Positions 35,223 to 45,380 of a stretch of DNA of 64,000 bases are shown piece after piece (within the stretch, counting starts at the first letter, position 1; every line of letters starts with the position of its first letter). Below the pieces are notes generated by a model. It was given only the letters and a program-made list of their open reading frames with translations, ran no database searches and was not told the origin of the DNA. The stretch is from Spirometra erinaceieuropaei. Lineage: Eukaryota; Platyhelminthes; Cestoda; Diphyllobothriidea; Diphyllobothriidae. Both the position numbers and the translations under genes were made by a program. Where the stretch lies: positions 472,624 to 536,623 of the forward strand of contig CACRXP010000384.1 of the NCBI GenBank assembly GCA_902702965.1, in the 5' to 3' direction.

Positions 35223-38024
35223 ATGCAGAATGCGAAATTGCTGCTGTTTTGTGTATTTATGGTCTCCAATGAAGTGTGTGCTTGAAGGAGACGTATGTCA
35301 TTTTAATTTCAACAGATTATCAATGCTCTGTTTTCGGTAGACATCTTATTTATGGCGATCCACTGCAGAATGTATAACTTGAGGAGGTTAGGTGCTAAGT
35401 GATATTAATTGGCTACTTTAAATAATTTCACAAACAACCAGGTATTTGGGATTCATGGGTTTCGTTCCCCAAACACGTTTTCCGGACTTTAATTTGGCTC
35501 TCACATTTTTGCATGTTAGGTGTACAGTGGAGTGCAAATTGACTCATCACTATTCGGGCAAGCACTGCTAATATATAAAGTAGATGTGCTAACTTATGAA
35601 ATGTCAACCAAAATTTCGAAATGCGTTCTCGTTTCGAAAAGATAAATTAAGTAGTGTTGTAAAATTAATCATGATGCAGCATAAATCTATAATGATCCAG
35701 TTACCTCAGGGTGTCGGCTATCGAAAGAAAATATTTTCGGCTGCATGCAAGATCTATACTCTGCAAAAAATGACTACTTAATTAGTATGCAATTTTCTCC
35801 CTGATTTTTGATGACCTTGAAAATTCAATCATATTTCATGGAAAACATGCATAAAATATTCATTCTTTTACTTATTCGGTAGAAAATTACATCTTCTTTC
35901 AATTTTATACTCAAAAGAAGAGTATAATTTGGTTTAAAAAAGTTTCTAATTGTGCGATTTTTTAATATCGTTAAATGGCCGTTCATGAAACGTCATGTAT
36001 CTGCATTTACGAATGTGGCCTGTAAAGTTAACAATATTGCTCAAATCCACCGCTTAATTTTATGAACCTCTTTTAGTCTCCTCTTAACACCGTAGAGAAA
36101 TGCATGTTTTTCCGTACACGGAAAATATACAGCTTGTAGTTTTGAAACCCTGAATGCAAGTGTAACAGCAGGTCGGGTTCAACATTGTTCGGGAATTAGA
36201 AAAGTTTTTTAAAACCGAATTAGACTCCACTTTTGAGTATGAAAGTGGAAGAAGACGTGATTTTCTATCGAATACGTAAAAGAATGAACATTTTTATGCA
36301 TGTTTTGCATGAAATATAATTGAAGTTTCAAGGGCATCGAAAATCAGTGAGAAAATTGCATACTAATTAAGTAGTCATTTTTGCAGAGTATAGATCTTGC
36401 ATGCAGTCGAAAATAAGTTCTTTCGAAAGCGGAAACCCTGAGGTAACTGGATCATTATAGATTTATGCTGCATAATGATTAGTTTCACAACACTATCTGA
36501 TTTATGCTTTCGAAACCAGAACGCATTTCGAAATGTTGGTTGACATTCGTGATTTCCGAATTTGATGAATTGAAAATCAATTTGTATGAAACAGAATATT
36601 TGAGAAACTTATCATTTATGTTCCCAGCACCTGCAAAAAATGTGCACTGCGTCGCGTTTTAGCAATTTATAAACAAACCACTTAATGCGATTCATCTTAA
36701 ATTATTTTTAATGAAGAAAAACTTACTTAAATTGCGCCCAAAACTTCAATCTTGGCTTACTACATGAACTTAACTGAGAAGAATAATTTGGTCATATATT
36801 CGTCCGTTCGCGCGTATTTTTTATACGTAACTGAAAACCTGCTTTTTCCTGATAAACTAAAGATTCATGTGCAATCCTAGGCCTTATCATCCTGCTTGCT
36901 TCTAAATGACCCCAAGAGCCTGTGAAGACAGAAAAATTCCCGACTAAATTTAAAAAAAATATTAAATCGCAATCAGGTCACAGAAATTCTAAAAATTCTA
37001 CTAGATCAATATTTCCCTCGCCATACTGAAAGTGAAATTAAGCGGTTGCTTTAAAGTATTGCACCGACAACCGATACTTCCTGACAGTCATTTCCTCAAT
37101 AATATCTGATAGACTCAGTTTGGCATTCACTTTTAGCATGGTAGGTGCCCTAGGGAGTGCAAACTGACTGATTACTACTTCAGCGTGCATTACCGGTGCA
37201 TATGTCCATATATGCATATAATGGGGCAGGTAACGTTGAGGCTTTGGGGTGCGTAGAGCATATGCCCACAGTATCAGATCCTCCCCTATACTTTGTATTA
37301 TTTTTAACCGACAGTTCAATTTATGGCTTTGTTAATTTGACAATAAGTCTGTCATTCAACTGTTTCATTGCTAAATGTGAAACAACATCAATGTTAGGCT
37401 CTCTACTCGTAACATGATCTCGTTTCAGAAGTTGATCTTAGTCAGACCCAGCTTCAACACACGAAGGAGACACTGAAACAATGCCTTAGCGCTATAAACA
37501 AGAAAGTTCGGTCGGTGAAGACCACATTTTACGGGTTTATTTTCCGTCTAGACCTCAGAAGTGCTGAATTGAAAAAGGACTGTCGCACGATTTTTAACTC
37601 GGACAAAATGATGCGCAATTGCCCTAAAGTTGTCATAACACCCATTTTGTACCTAGAAAAAGTACGTTAAACCGCTTTCTAATAACTGGTAGATGCATTT
37701 TCATCTAGCCAATTCTCTTTGAAGCCCTGAATTCACATATTTGCGCACTGTTGGTTGTTCTTTCAGATAAGACTCCGTGGTAGTTATTCAGTCGCGAGAA
37801 ATGTTATAGCACCCACGTATATAAACGTCAACATTTCTTTTGAATCGGAAGCTAATTTCCCATGGATGTATTACAGAGTTACTTATTTCTCAGCAGCAAA
37901 ACCTAAAGAAAGTCAACTCAAGGATTTTCGCTTCGGAACTGTCCAAATATCGGCAGTCGAACTTGAGCAGAGGCTGCGTTCAATGCTTGAATATGTTAGC
38001 GAATCGACTCCTTTGGCGTGCTGA
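35223..38024 (+). pseudogene. Small secreted protein family, locus C, probably inactive
   Basis: Exons: 35223-35292 (signal peptide MQNAKLLLFCVFMVSNEVCA), 37429-37661 (233 nt) and 37767-38024 (258 nt), same phases as the other loci. Codon 21 is TGA at 35283-35285, where locus A has TCA at the equivalent place, so a single base change likely inactivates it. Exon 2 keeps Cys-x12-Cys (KDC to RNC) and gains another Cys (KQCLSAI). Exon 3 lacks the internal Cys seen in A, B and D but ends in LAC-stop. Donors GTATGT and GTACGT, acceptors TTTCAG and TTTCAG. Intron 1 is 2136 bp because a foldback element sits in it. Exons 2 and 3 remain open, so the loss may be recent, or the stop could be a sequencing error. 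Confidence 0.65.
35590..36552. mobile_element. Foldback element, copy 3, inside intron 1 of locus C
   Basis: The arms are near-perfect reverse complements: ATGTCAACCAAAATTTCGAA at the left and TTCGAAATGTTGGTTGACAT at the right, with the AAAAAATGACTACTTAATTA block mirrored inside. It is related to but distinct from the 57.3 kb copy. It encodes no protein. Confidence 0.8.
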
Positions 38025-38199
38025 AGTCCAAACATCAACCTGCGCTACATAACCGAGTTTACCGAAACTGTAGTATGTACTACCGTCATAAAGTAGTAGG
38101 CAGTATTTCTAACCTATTTGTGTGATGGTAATGGGACGATTAATAACGAATGACTCCTTAGCAAACAAATCACCATTTGATTTCTTTCATAGCATTTAA

Positions 38200-38205
38200 A
38201 ATAAA
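38200..38205 (+). terminator. Possible polyadenylation signal of locus C
   Basis: AATAAA about 175 bp after the stop codon of exon 3. Confidence 0.35.
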
Positions 38206-38286
38206 CTGTAACTATATCCTTTTACGTTTCAATTTGAGGATAAATTCCACGTAGCAGATTATAAAATTACGGCGCATTCATGTTTT

Positions 38287-38412
38287 CTTAACGTTATCGA
38301 GAAATATATCTGATCAGCAAACTAATGTAGGCAGAACCAAATAACTTACTTGTGTGAATCTTCTAGGTCTGCTAAAGCATCTTCCAAGTTCCTTCAAGTC
38401 TGCAGTCAACTG
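38287..38412 (+). repeat. Block shared with 33070-33190
   Basis: GTTATCGAGAAATA, AGAACCAAATAACT, TTCTAG.TCTG and GCATCTT follow in the same order as at 33.07 kb. It directly precedes the PLE frame and may be part of its 5' region. Confidence 0.6.
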
Positions 38413-38423
38413 TCAATCTTACT

Positions 38424-39690
38424 TTGTTTAAACACAGAATAGGAGGACGGTCTGAGTCCGTTGAACTATGTCGTAAATGCGCACAGAATGTAAAGAACAT
38501 AAACCTCCGAGGTCGGAGGATTCAATCGGATGAAATCATGGTCTCCTTCGACGTGACGTCGTTATTTACGTCCATCCCACCATACTTGGCCCTCGAAGTC
38601 TTCCGCAAGAGACTTGAAGAGACGTAGGACGAGACCCAGAGGCTGTTTGCTTTTGCTGGCGAGACATATGAACAAGTCAAGGGAACCCCAATGGGCTCAC
38701 CGGTCTCCGGTTTAGTGGTAGAACTGGTTCTACAGGAGTTAGAAAAGATTGGCTTCATCCAACATAACCCGGTGTTTTGGCGCCGTTACGTAGACTACAC
38801 GTTTGTCATCGTAAAGAAGGACATGCTGCAACATTTCCACGACCTGCTCAATGCAATCTTCCCTGATATAAAATTCACCAGGGAAGAAGAACAGGAACTG
38901 CAGCTGCCCATCCTGGATGTGCTTGTCAGACGAAAACTTAACCGTGAACTTAAAACGACGGTTTATAGGAAGGTAACGGACACAACACAGCTTCTCAGTT
39001 TTCGCAGCGACCATCCAGTGGCTCACAAACGAAGCTGTGTGAAGACGATCTTCAAACAGCTCCAAACTCATTGCAGCGAACCGGAGGACAGAGCACGTGA
39101 GGCCTGTTATCTCTGCGACCAGTTAGCGCAAAATAGCTATCTGAGGGCATTCATAAGTCGCTGCCTACGCGGTCGCCACCAGAGGACTCGAACATCAACG
39201 CCATCGATGACATGGCATTATCTGCCACACATCGTGGGCATTTCAGACCGGTTAAAGCGTGAAGAGCAGTCTGGAGTGGTGTTCCGCATCCCGTGTCTAA
39301 ACTGTCCTTGTAACTACACAGGTCAGACTGGACGCATGCTCGGATCGCGCATACACGAACATAAGCTGGTTGTGCGACTAGGCGACACGTTGTCGCAAGT
39401 AGTCGCCCACACCTACGAAGTGGGTCACGAGTTTAAATTCGCAGCCGCCAAAATAGTCGCCCACGCCGAAAGCAAAACAGGCCGAGAATTTATTGAAACC
39501 TTGGCCTCGGATGAGAACTCGGTCAATCGATTTATACATCTAGCGCCGGCCCCGCGTAGTCCCCTCCAGTCTTGCGCCGTCGGTGGATGAGTGGCCTAAA
39601 TGCCCTATAACTGTCGCTTGTTCTGTTGCTGATACTATTTCTGACGATGGACTCCTGCAGGAGTCCGAAAGCTCAGGACAATAAACAAGG
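38424..39690 (+). pseudogene. Penelope-like element, RT to GIY-YIG, nearly open
   Basis: A single frame from 38424 to 39590 is broken only by TAG at 38625-38627. It contains VSFDVTSLFTSIPP, GTPMGSPVSGLVVELVLQEL, the catalytic block RRYVDYTFVIV, FTREEEQELQLPILDVLV, the linker, then the GIY-YIG module: PCLNCPCNYTGQTGRMLGSR, IHEHKLVVRLGDT, AESKTGREFIETL. The second catalytic Asp is Tyr (YVDY for YVDD), so polymerase activity should be lost even if the stop were read through. The N-terminal third of the ORF is missing. A textbook terminal hairpin follows at 39641. The relic at 18.2 kb is a diverged relative. Confidence 0.9.
39641..39670 (+). repeat. PLE terminal hairpin, best example
   Basis: CTGACGA, T, GGACTCC, loop TGCA, GGAGTCC, GAAAGCTCAGG: seven perfect pairs. 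It lies 50 bp after the stop codon and is followed by ACAATAAACAAGG. Confidence 0.7.
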
Positions 39691-39719
39691 TGTAATGCTA
39701 TGCTTTTATATGCGTGAGG

Positions 39720-40860
39720 CAAAATAATGAAAATATTGTGCTGTCCAGTCGATCTACATGCTAGTTACGTTTAGTCAGTCCGCGTAGTATTTTAGCAAAT
39801 CTTTTTTGTTTATCATTCACCAAAGACGGTAAGGAGGAGACGAGTTCATATACCGAAATCAATTCCGATCGACGTTTTGGATATTGGCCTGTCTCCTTTA
39901 TCAGACTACTGTGATGATTGTTTCTACTGGTCATGATTTATTCAGTTGTAGCGCCTGCCTCATACAATAAACGCATCCCAAACCTGAAATGTGACCTACC
40001 CTTTTGTTGCTGGTTAGCTTTGACCTAGATCGATCGCTGGGAGGCTGGCGTGGCCTTTGAGCTCTTTGCGGTCATCGTATTTTTAGCTAAGTCAGCCAAC
40101 GGACTCATCAGTCGCTGCTGCTGCTGTGAGTTGATTCTGGTCCCGCGGACGAGTCGATAAAGCAGTGTTCGGCGTTGGTAACGTGGATCCCGTCCGGCGC
40201 TTCCTCTCTTCTCCGCGAGAATCAACTGGTGGCCTCGCGTAACCTGACTCGACTGCACTATTAACATCGTCTGAACTGACTCTAACCGTGTGCGCAGTGC
40301 CTGGTTGTCAGGATGGAGACCAATGTATCTTTTAAGCGTGCCACTAAAAGACTAATCTTCGAGCATCAGTCTGGCCATTAAAACATTGCTTTTACTGATC
40401 ACTCTCGCTTTCTAGAAGACGACATTATAATTTTGCTGTTGTAAATGATACAAAACAAGACTCATAATCGAGCTCCAGAAAATTCATGTTAACTATTCAT
40501 ATAAAATGAACAGGTAAAGGAGTGAATAAGGGGAAACCGTTGGGCTCGCAACTGACTGGACAGGTGTCAGAAGCAGTTGTCTAGAGGTTCAGGTAGGTGG
40601 TTCTCAGCTCGTACTCCCCGACGTTCTGGGCAGGATAGGTTTACGACCCGTTTTTCGTAATCAAAAGTGGAATATCAACTTCCCCTTCGACTGTTTGTAA
40701 TTCAACTCCCTCTGTTAGAATTTTAGAATAGGGATTTTTGTTTCGGTGAGGGTATGGTATGCGAACTGTAGTCAGTTACAACTCTGACGGCAACCGCGGC
40801 CATGTCCGTAGTACGTAACCACTACCGCTAACCTACAAACATTTAAGTCAAGCATGAACG
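39720..40860. other. Unassigned stretch
   Basis: GC-richer at 40040-40270, with a short GCTGCTGCTG run. No gene or shared repeat recognised. Confidence 0.3.
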
Positions 40861-40865
40861 CTGCT

Positions 40866-41085
40866 CTAACTCTAACTCAAGATTTAAGACCCTAAGGATA
40901 ACCCTAAAACTTAATCCCAACCCATAACCATAATCAGAAAACTGCAACCTTAACCCAGATCCTAATGCTAATCCATAAACCCCACCCTGAACCGAAACCC
41001 CAGTCCTAATCTCAACCCCAAATCCAAAAAATAAATCAAACCTGACAACATTCGTCCTAAGCATAGTTAAAGTCCTAACCTAACC
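40866..41085 (-). repeat. Degenerate telomere-like repeat (CCCTAA strand)
   Basis: Many CCTAA, AACCCTAA and AACCC-type words in an uneven array. The complement is TTAGGG-like, the animal telomere unit. It is too degraded for an active telomere. Confidence 0.55.
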
Positions 41086-42555
41086 CTGACTTTGAGCCTG
41101 ATATGGGCACCTACAACGTCATTAACGCTAGCGAAGATGGGAATTCGCGCATCATAAAACCCCTTCGGGACCGATTGCCAGGCAAATGGTTATGAACCAG
41201 ACCTGCCTAAATAAGGTAAGAAGGTAGACTTTTGAACAACCATACAAGGGGGACTACATGTACTACCCTCAAGCTAATGACAATTATATCCACTCATCTA
41301 CCATGGTCAATTTAAAGACACTAAGGGGAACACATCGAAGGTAGTGTTGAATATTGTTTGAAAGCGATTCGAGTCAAAGCTCTTCTTGTTTCCGAAGGCC
41401 CAATGCTCATTGAGCAAACTGATAAAAGGAAAATCATTCTACAGATGAGACTCATCTATATATTATCGCCATGCTGTTGACATAGTTTATTAAGTGAACA
41501 AAATACTGTAAGCTACAAGCAAGTGACTATCGAGCCGCAAAGTGAGACAGAGCGCGGCGCAAATGATGTCGAAATTGGACTCTCAGCAAGTCGTTTGCAC
41601 ACGTGCCTACCGTAGATATTTCTCAATCAAGAGGTCAATGCTACTGTTTGCTTAAATGCATAAAATCCATCCGTAACGCGAATCCCCTTCTCTATGGCCC
41701 TCCGTGATGTGACCAGAAACCCTGAAACCGTATGACAGACGCCGCTGGTAAGTACGGTATTTAAGTAGAATTCTCGGGCGCGCACGTGGACTAGGTCCGT
41801 TTGTACAGTGAACGTATTGCCGTGGCTGGCCGGAGATGGCTTTTGCAACGAGGTTACAGAGTATTGAAAGAAAAATCGATACGTATGGGTGATGATGTCT
41901 AATTCCAGGAACGCAAAATAATGAAGATGTTCACGAATAATGTCGGCAGTTTGAACTGGAGCCCAGAGAATCAAACGCTGGCGGGATAATATAGCAGACT
42001 TGTCGAAATGGGACATGCACCTCCGCCGACTACCTAAGATGATATTCTGAATAGCGCAAACTATGAGGGTCAGTACGGGTTAAGGATTGTTCTTGCTCGG
42101 TAGTCAGTTAGAAGGTGTTTTTATAGACTTCTTGAAGGATGATGACTTTTAACTTCAACTGCAGGAACATTAGTAGATGGGGGCTTCTTCCGATTAAGAC
42201 GTGATGGGGAATCGCTTTCAAAATCTCAGACAGGAATGACCGCCAAAGGATAGAGCAAAAAGGCTTTGACAGAACAGTATCAAGGACAAACATTCTTACA
42301 CATTCGCTGCAGGGGCCCTCACTTCGGGGACAGAACTAACTGAAGGTTGGTCGCTCGAAGCTTGTCAATTAGGTCACATAAGTTTTCCAAGTTCGTGCGA
42401 TGCCTGGATTTCGAACCTTAAATTTTATTATGTTTCAGAACCAACATGAAATTCTAACTCTACTTTTTGTTAAAATTACCACTGAGTATATTGTAGGCAC
42501 ACCTATTGCGCTAAGCTCGTAGTAATTAGAGAAGAACGGACTGAAACCGATCACA
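41086..42555. other. Unassigned stretch
   Basis: A 129-codon minus-strand open frame (42016-41627) has no recognisable domain and no clear splice context. Confidence 0.3.
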
Positions 42556-42559
42556 CATA

Positions 42560-43080
42560 TTGATAAAACAGGGGTTTATTCTAAGAACACAGCATGACTT
42601 TAGTCAGACCAGATCTTGCCCAGAAAAGTCTTACGAAAACTGAAAAGTAAACGAACGTTGTGGCGTGGTCCACGAGATCGACATTATCTACTTTGACTTG
42701 AGCAAGATGTTGGAAAGCGTCGCAGCTTGTCTCTGTACTAAGCACTGGACAAAACACTGCGTTCGCATACCACTATGCTCGCTGACGGCAGCAACGGGTC
42801 AGGCCGTAGGACACCGACGTGTGCTGCTCTCAAAATTCGGTTTCCCAAAGCCTCCCTAGGCTGACCTCTGTTCGCCCTGCCCTATGCGAATTATCTGAAG
42901 GATCATGTCTGCTCGGACATGGTGACTTCGTTAAGCTTAGGTTCTGGAGGTCTGTCATAAATAAGGCATTGCCTCATGATCTTAACAACGAGATATACAA
43001 AGCATCTTCATCCTGCACGCACGAAAAGCTTCCAACAGTGCTACTGTATATTGTGCCTCTGCGTGGCAGAGGTGATTGAG
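42560..43080 (+). pseudogene. LINE reverse transcriptase fragment, CR1-like
   Basis: QHDFSQTRSCPEKSYEN at about 42590 matches the RT QHGFRKGRSC-type block, and HEIDIIYFDLSKMLESV at 42668 matches the first catalytic block (VDIVYIDFKKAFDSV in the LINE at 30.3 kb). Stops and small indels break the frame, and the catalytic Asp pair region is not recognisable. The edges are uncertain. Confidence 0.55.
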
Positions 43081-43089
43081 GACTTTTAA

Positions 43090-43700
43090 GAGATTTTCAA
43101 TGAAAGAAAATTTTACAACGGGCGGCGGGCAACATAAATGTATTTCCTTTAAGGCAAATAAAATAAACAAGCCATCTCGACGATCGAAGTCGGCTACGGG
43201 ATCAAAGGCTTCACCGAGGATTGTATAGTTTGATTTCGTCTATCTGTACATCACTGCAATCAGAAATATTTTCAGACCAATCGTTTGACTTTAGAGGCTA
43301 CACAAGACAGGGGTTTACGGACTCCAGGTGGATTTGGGAGAAGCTGCACATCATGATTTAAGGACAGCAATTTTTTAAATGATGACGGACGTGGTCTGAC
43401 TTAAATTTGCTAAGTTTCAACGCGACAGGAGTGACAGGGTCAAGTCACTGAAGGTTAAAAAGGTGTGTCAGACAGGCACGTTCAAAGGAAAACAGTCGGT
43501 GAGTAGCTTGAAAAAGGCCGGCCTAATATCACAGCGCGTCTGAAGACGCGAAATATTTAGTGAGTGCCGACAACATAGAAACCCCTGCCTGCTGAATTCA
43601 TAAAATTATACGTATAAGAAAAAAATAAATCCTTTGGGAAATGTAACAAACTTTATTCCGCTAAATTTCGGCACCGGTTTCCCTGGTCGTTGTCAGACGT
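43090..43700. repeat. 600-bp duplicated block, copy 1
   Basis: Shares AACGGGCGGCGG, CAACATAAAT, GGGATCAAAGGCTTCACCGA, GCGCGACAGGAGTGAC, AAAGGAAAACAGTCGGTGAG and AACTTTATTCCG with 44750-45340 in the same order. At its right end a minus-strand PLE terminal motif lies at 43666-43696. Confidence 0.85.
43666..43696 (-). repeat. PLE terminal motif, diverged
   Basis: Minus strand CTGACAA, CGACC.. to ..GGTGCC, GAAATTT. The stem is partly eroded. AATAAAG follows on the minus strand. Confidence 0.5.
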
Positions 43701-43980
43701 GTGGCAAATATGAAAAAAGTCAACATTTCTAGAAGGGCTAAAACGTTCAAAGAAAAACGGACAGTGAGCACCTTTCAGCAGCCTCTCGATGGTAGCGGAA
43801 GAAACGAGGAGATGAAGTACTTGTATGCCCTACGTGACCCGAACGCCTACCCGAAATCGTTCATTAGCAAGTGTCTCAAGAAGTCTCGCTCTGGGCAGTC
43901 AAACGAGGAAAAGCCCAAGTTATGCCTCGTAATCGAAGCCAACGAAGCTGAAAGCAATTCGCGCGAACAATGACAAGCGA
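43701..43980 (+). pseudogene. Penelope-like element linker fragment
   Basis: NEEMKYLYALRDPNAYPKSF followed by ISKCLKKS is the part of a PLE that lies between RT and GIY-YIG. In the copy at 39.1 kb the equivalent is YLRAFISRCLRGR. It stops at a TGA at 43971. No RT or endonuclease is attached. Confidence 0.5.
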
Positions 43981-44749
43981 CTACTCCGCCGACTGACTTG
44001 GGGAGGCTCACAGGTACGCTGACTTGTCTACAACTATGCTGGGAAGCAAAGACCATGTTAGCTCGTCAGCAGCGACTGGGCGGGTTAGAGTTCTTGCGTC
44101 CAACACGGTTATGGTACGAGTCAGACGGCGAGGCCTACTAACTCAACACCAGCAGGAACAGCAACCACAACACTCAAATAATGAAAAGGAGGAAGGTTCC
44201 TAAACGTCAGTGCACATACACTTTGTTGTATGACTTCGTCGTCTTCGGTGGCGACGTTGGACGCAATATGATAGCTGGATCTAAAAACTTTACGCATATA
44301 CTTCACTCCACAGCCTTTCTTAGAGAAATCATCATCGAGGGTCAGCTTCAGTGAAAAGGCTGTCTCCTGCTTCGCAAATGGAAATCGAAACACATTAGAG
44401 GGTGAAATACTCAACACAAACAATATCGTTAAACTTCTTCCTAATGTTTCTTCGGCTGGTTTTGTGGAAAAGAACTTGCTACGATGTTGTCTGTTTAGTT
44501 TCTGATATAAGCGATATTTTCGTAACTAAATGTTTCTGAGTTTAGGTCGTTGATTTGTATCGACGCCAAGAACTTTACTTCGGACTTTGGAAGCCGCTAA
44601 ACACACTGTTCACCGGTTGCACGTATGTTAACATAATAGGCATATGCAGCATGCACGCATAAAGGCTGTATTGTGCTACTGCGTGACGGGGTCAAAGGAA
44701 CGAAGGTTAACGAGAAGAGAACTGAAGAGAACGAGTAATTTTCAGAGAT
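43981..44749. other. Unassigned spacer between the two 600-bp copies
   Basis: No gene recognised. Its position between direct copies suggests it is either part of the duplicated unit in one copy only or an insertion. Confidence 0.3.
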
Positions 44750-45340
44750 TTTCTATTAAAGACAATTTACAACGGGCGGCGGACAACATAAATTCATCTC
44801 CTTTAAGGTAAATGAAATAAACAGGATATCGCGACGATGAAAGTCGACTACGGGATCAAAGGCTTCACCGACGATTATACAGCTTAATTCCATCTCTCTG
44901 TATATCACTGCGACCAGTAACATTTCCAGACCAGTTACTTGACATTGGAAGCCACACAAGACAGGGGTGTACGGACTCCAGATGGATATGAGAGAAGCTG
45001 CACATAATGATTTAAAAACAATAATTTTTTTAATGATAAAGGTCGTTGTCTGACTTAAATTTGCTAAGTTTCAGCGCGACAGGAGTGACGGGGTCAACTA
45101 ACTAGAGGTTCAAAAGGTGTGTCCGACAGGCATGTTCAAAGGAAAACAGTCGGTGAGCAGTTTGAAAAATGCCGACCATATATCACAGTGCGTCTGAAGA
45201 AGAGAAATATTAAGTGAACGCGGACAGCACAGAAACTCCTGTTTGTTGAATTTGTATAATTTTACATATAAGAAAAAAATATGACCTTTGGGAGATGTAA
45301 GAAACTTTATTCCGTATAATTTCGACACCAGTCTCCCTGC
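44750..45340. repeat. 600-bp duplicated block, copy 2
   Basis: Direct copy of 43090-43700 at an offset of about 1650 bp, with scattered substitutions. The terminal motif at its right end is mostly lost. Confidence 0.85.
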
Positions 45341-45380
45341 GCATTATTCAACTTGCCGGAACTTTTGAATAATCCGATGC

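Noticed and set aside
40866..41085. Telomere-like words as a true chromosome end
   Set aside because: The array is degenerate and has ordinary sequence on both sides.
41627..42016. 129-codon open frame on the minus strand
   Set aside because: No domain, no splice context. Open frames of this size are expected by chance several times in 64 kb.
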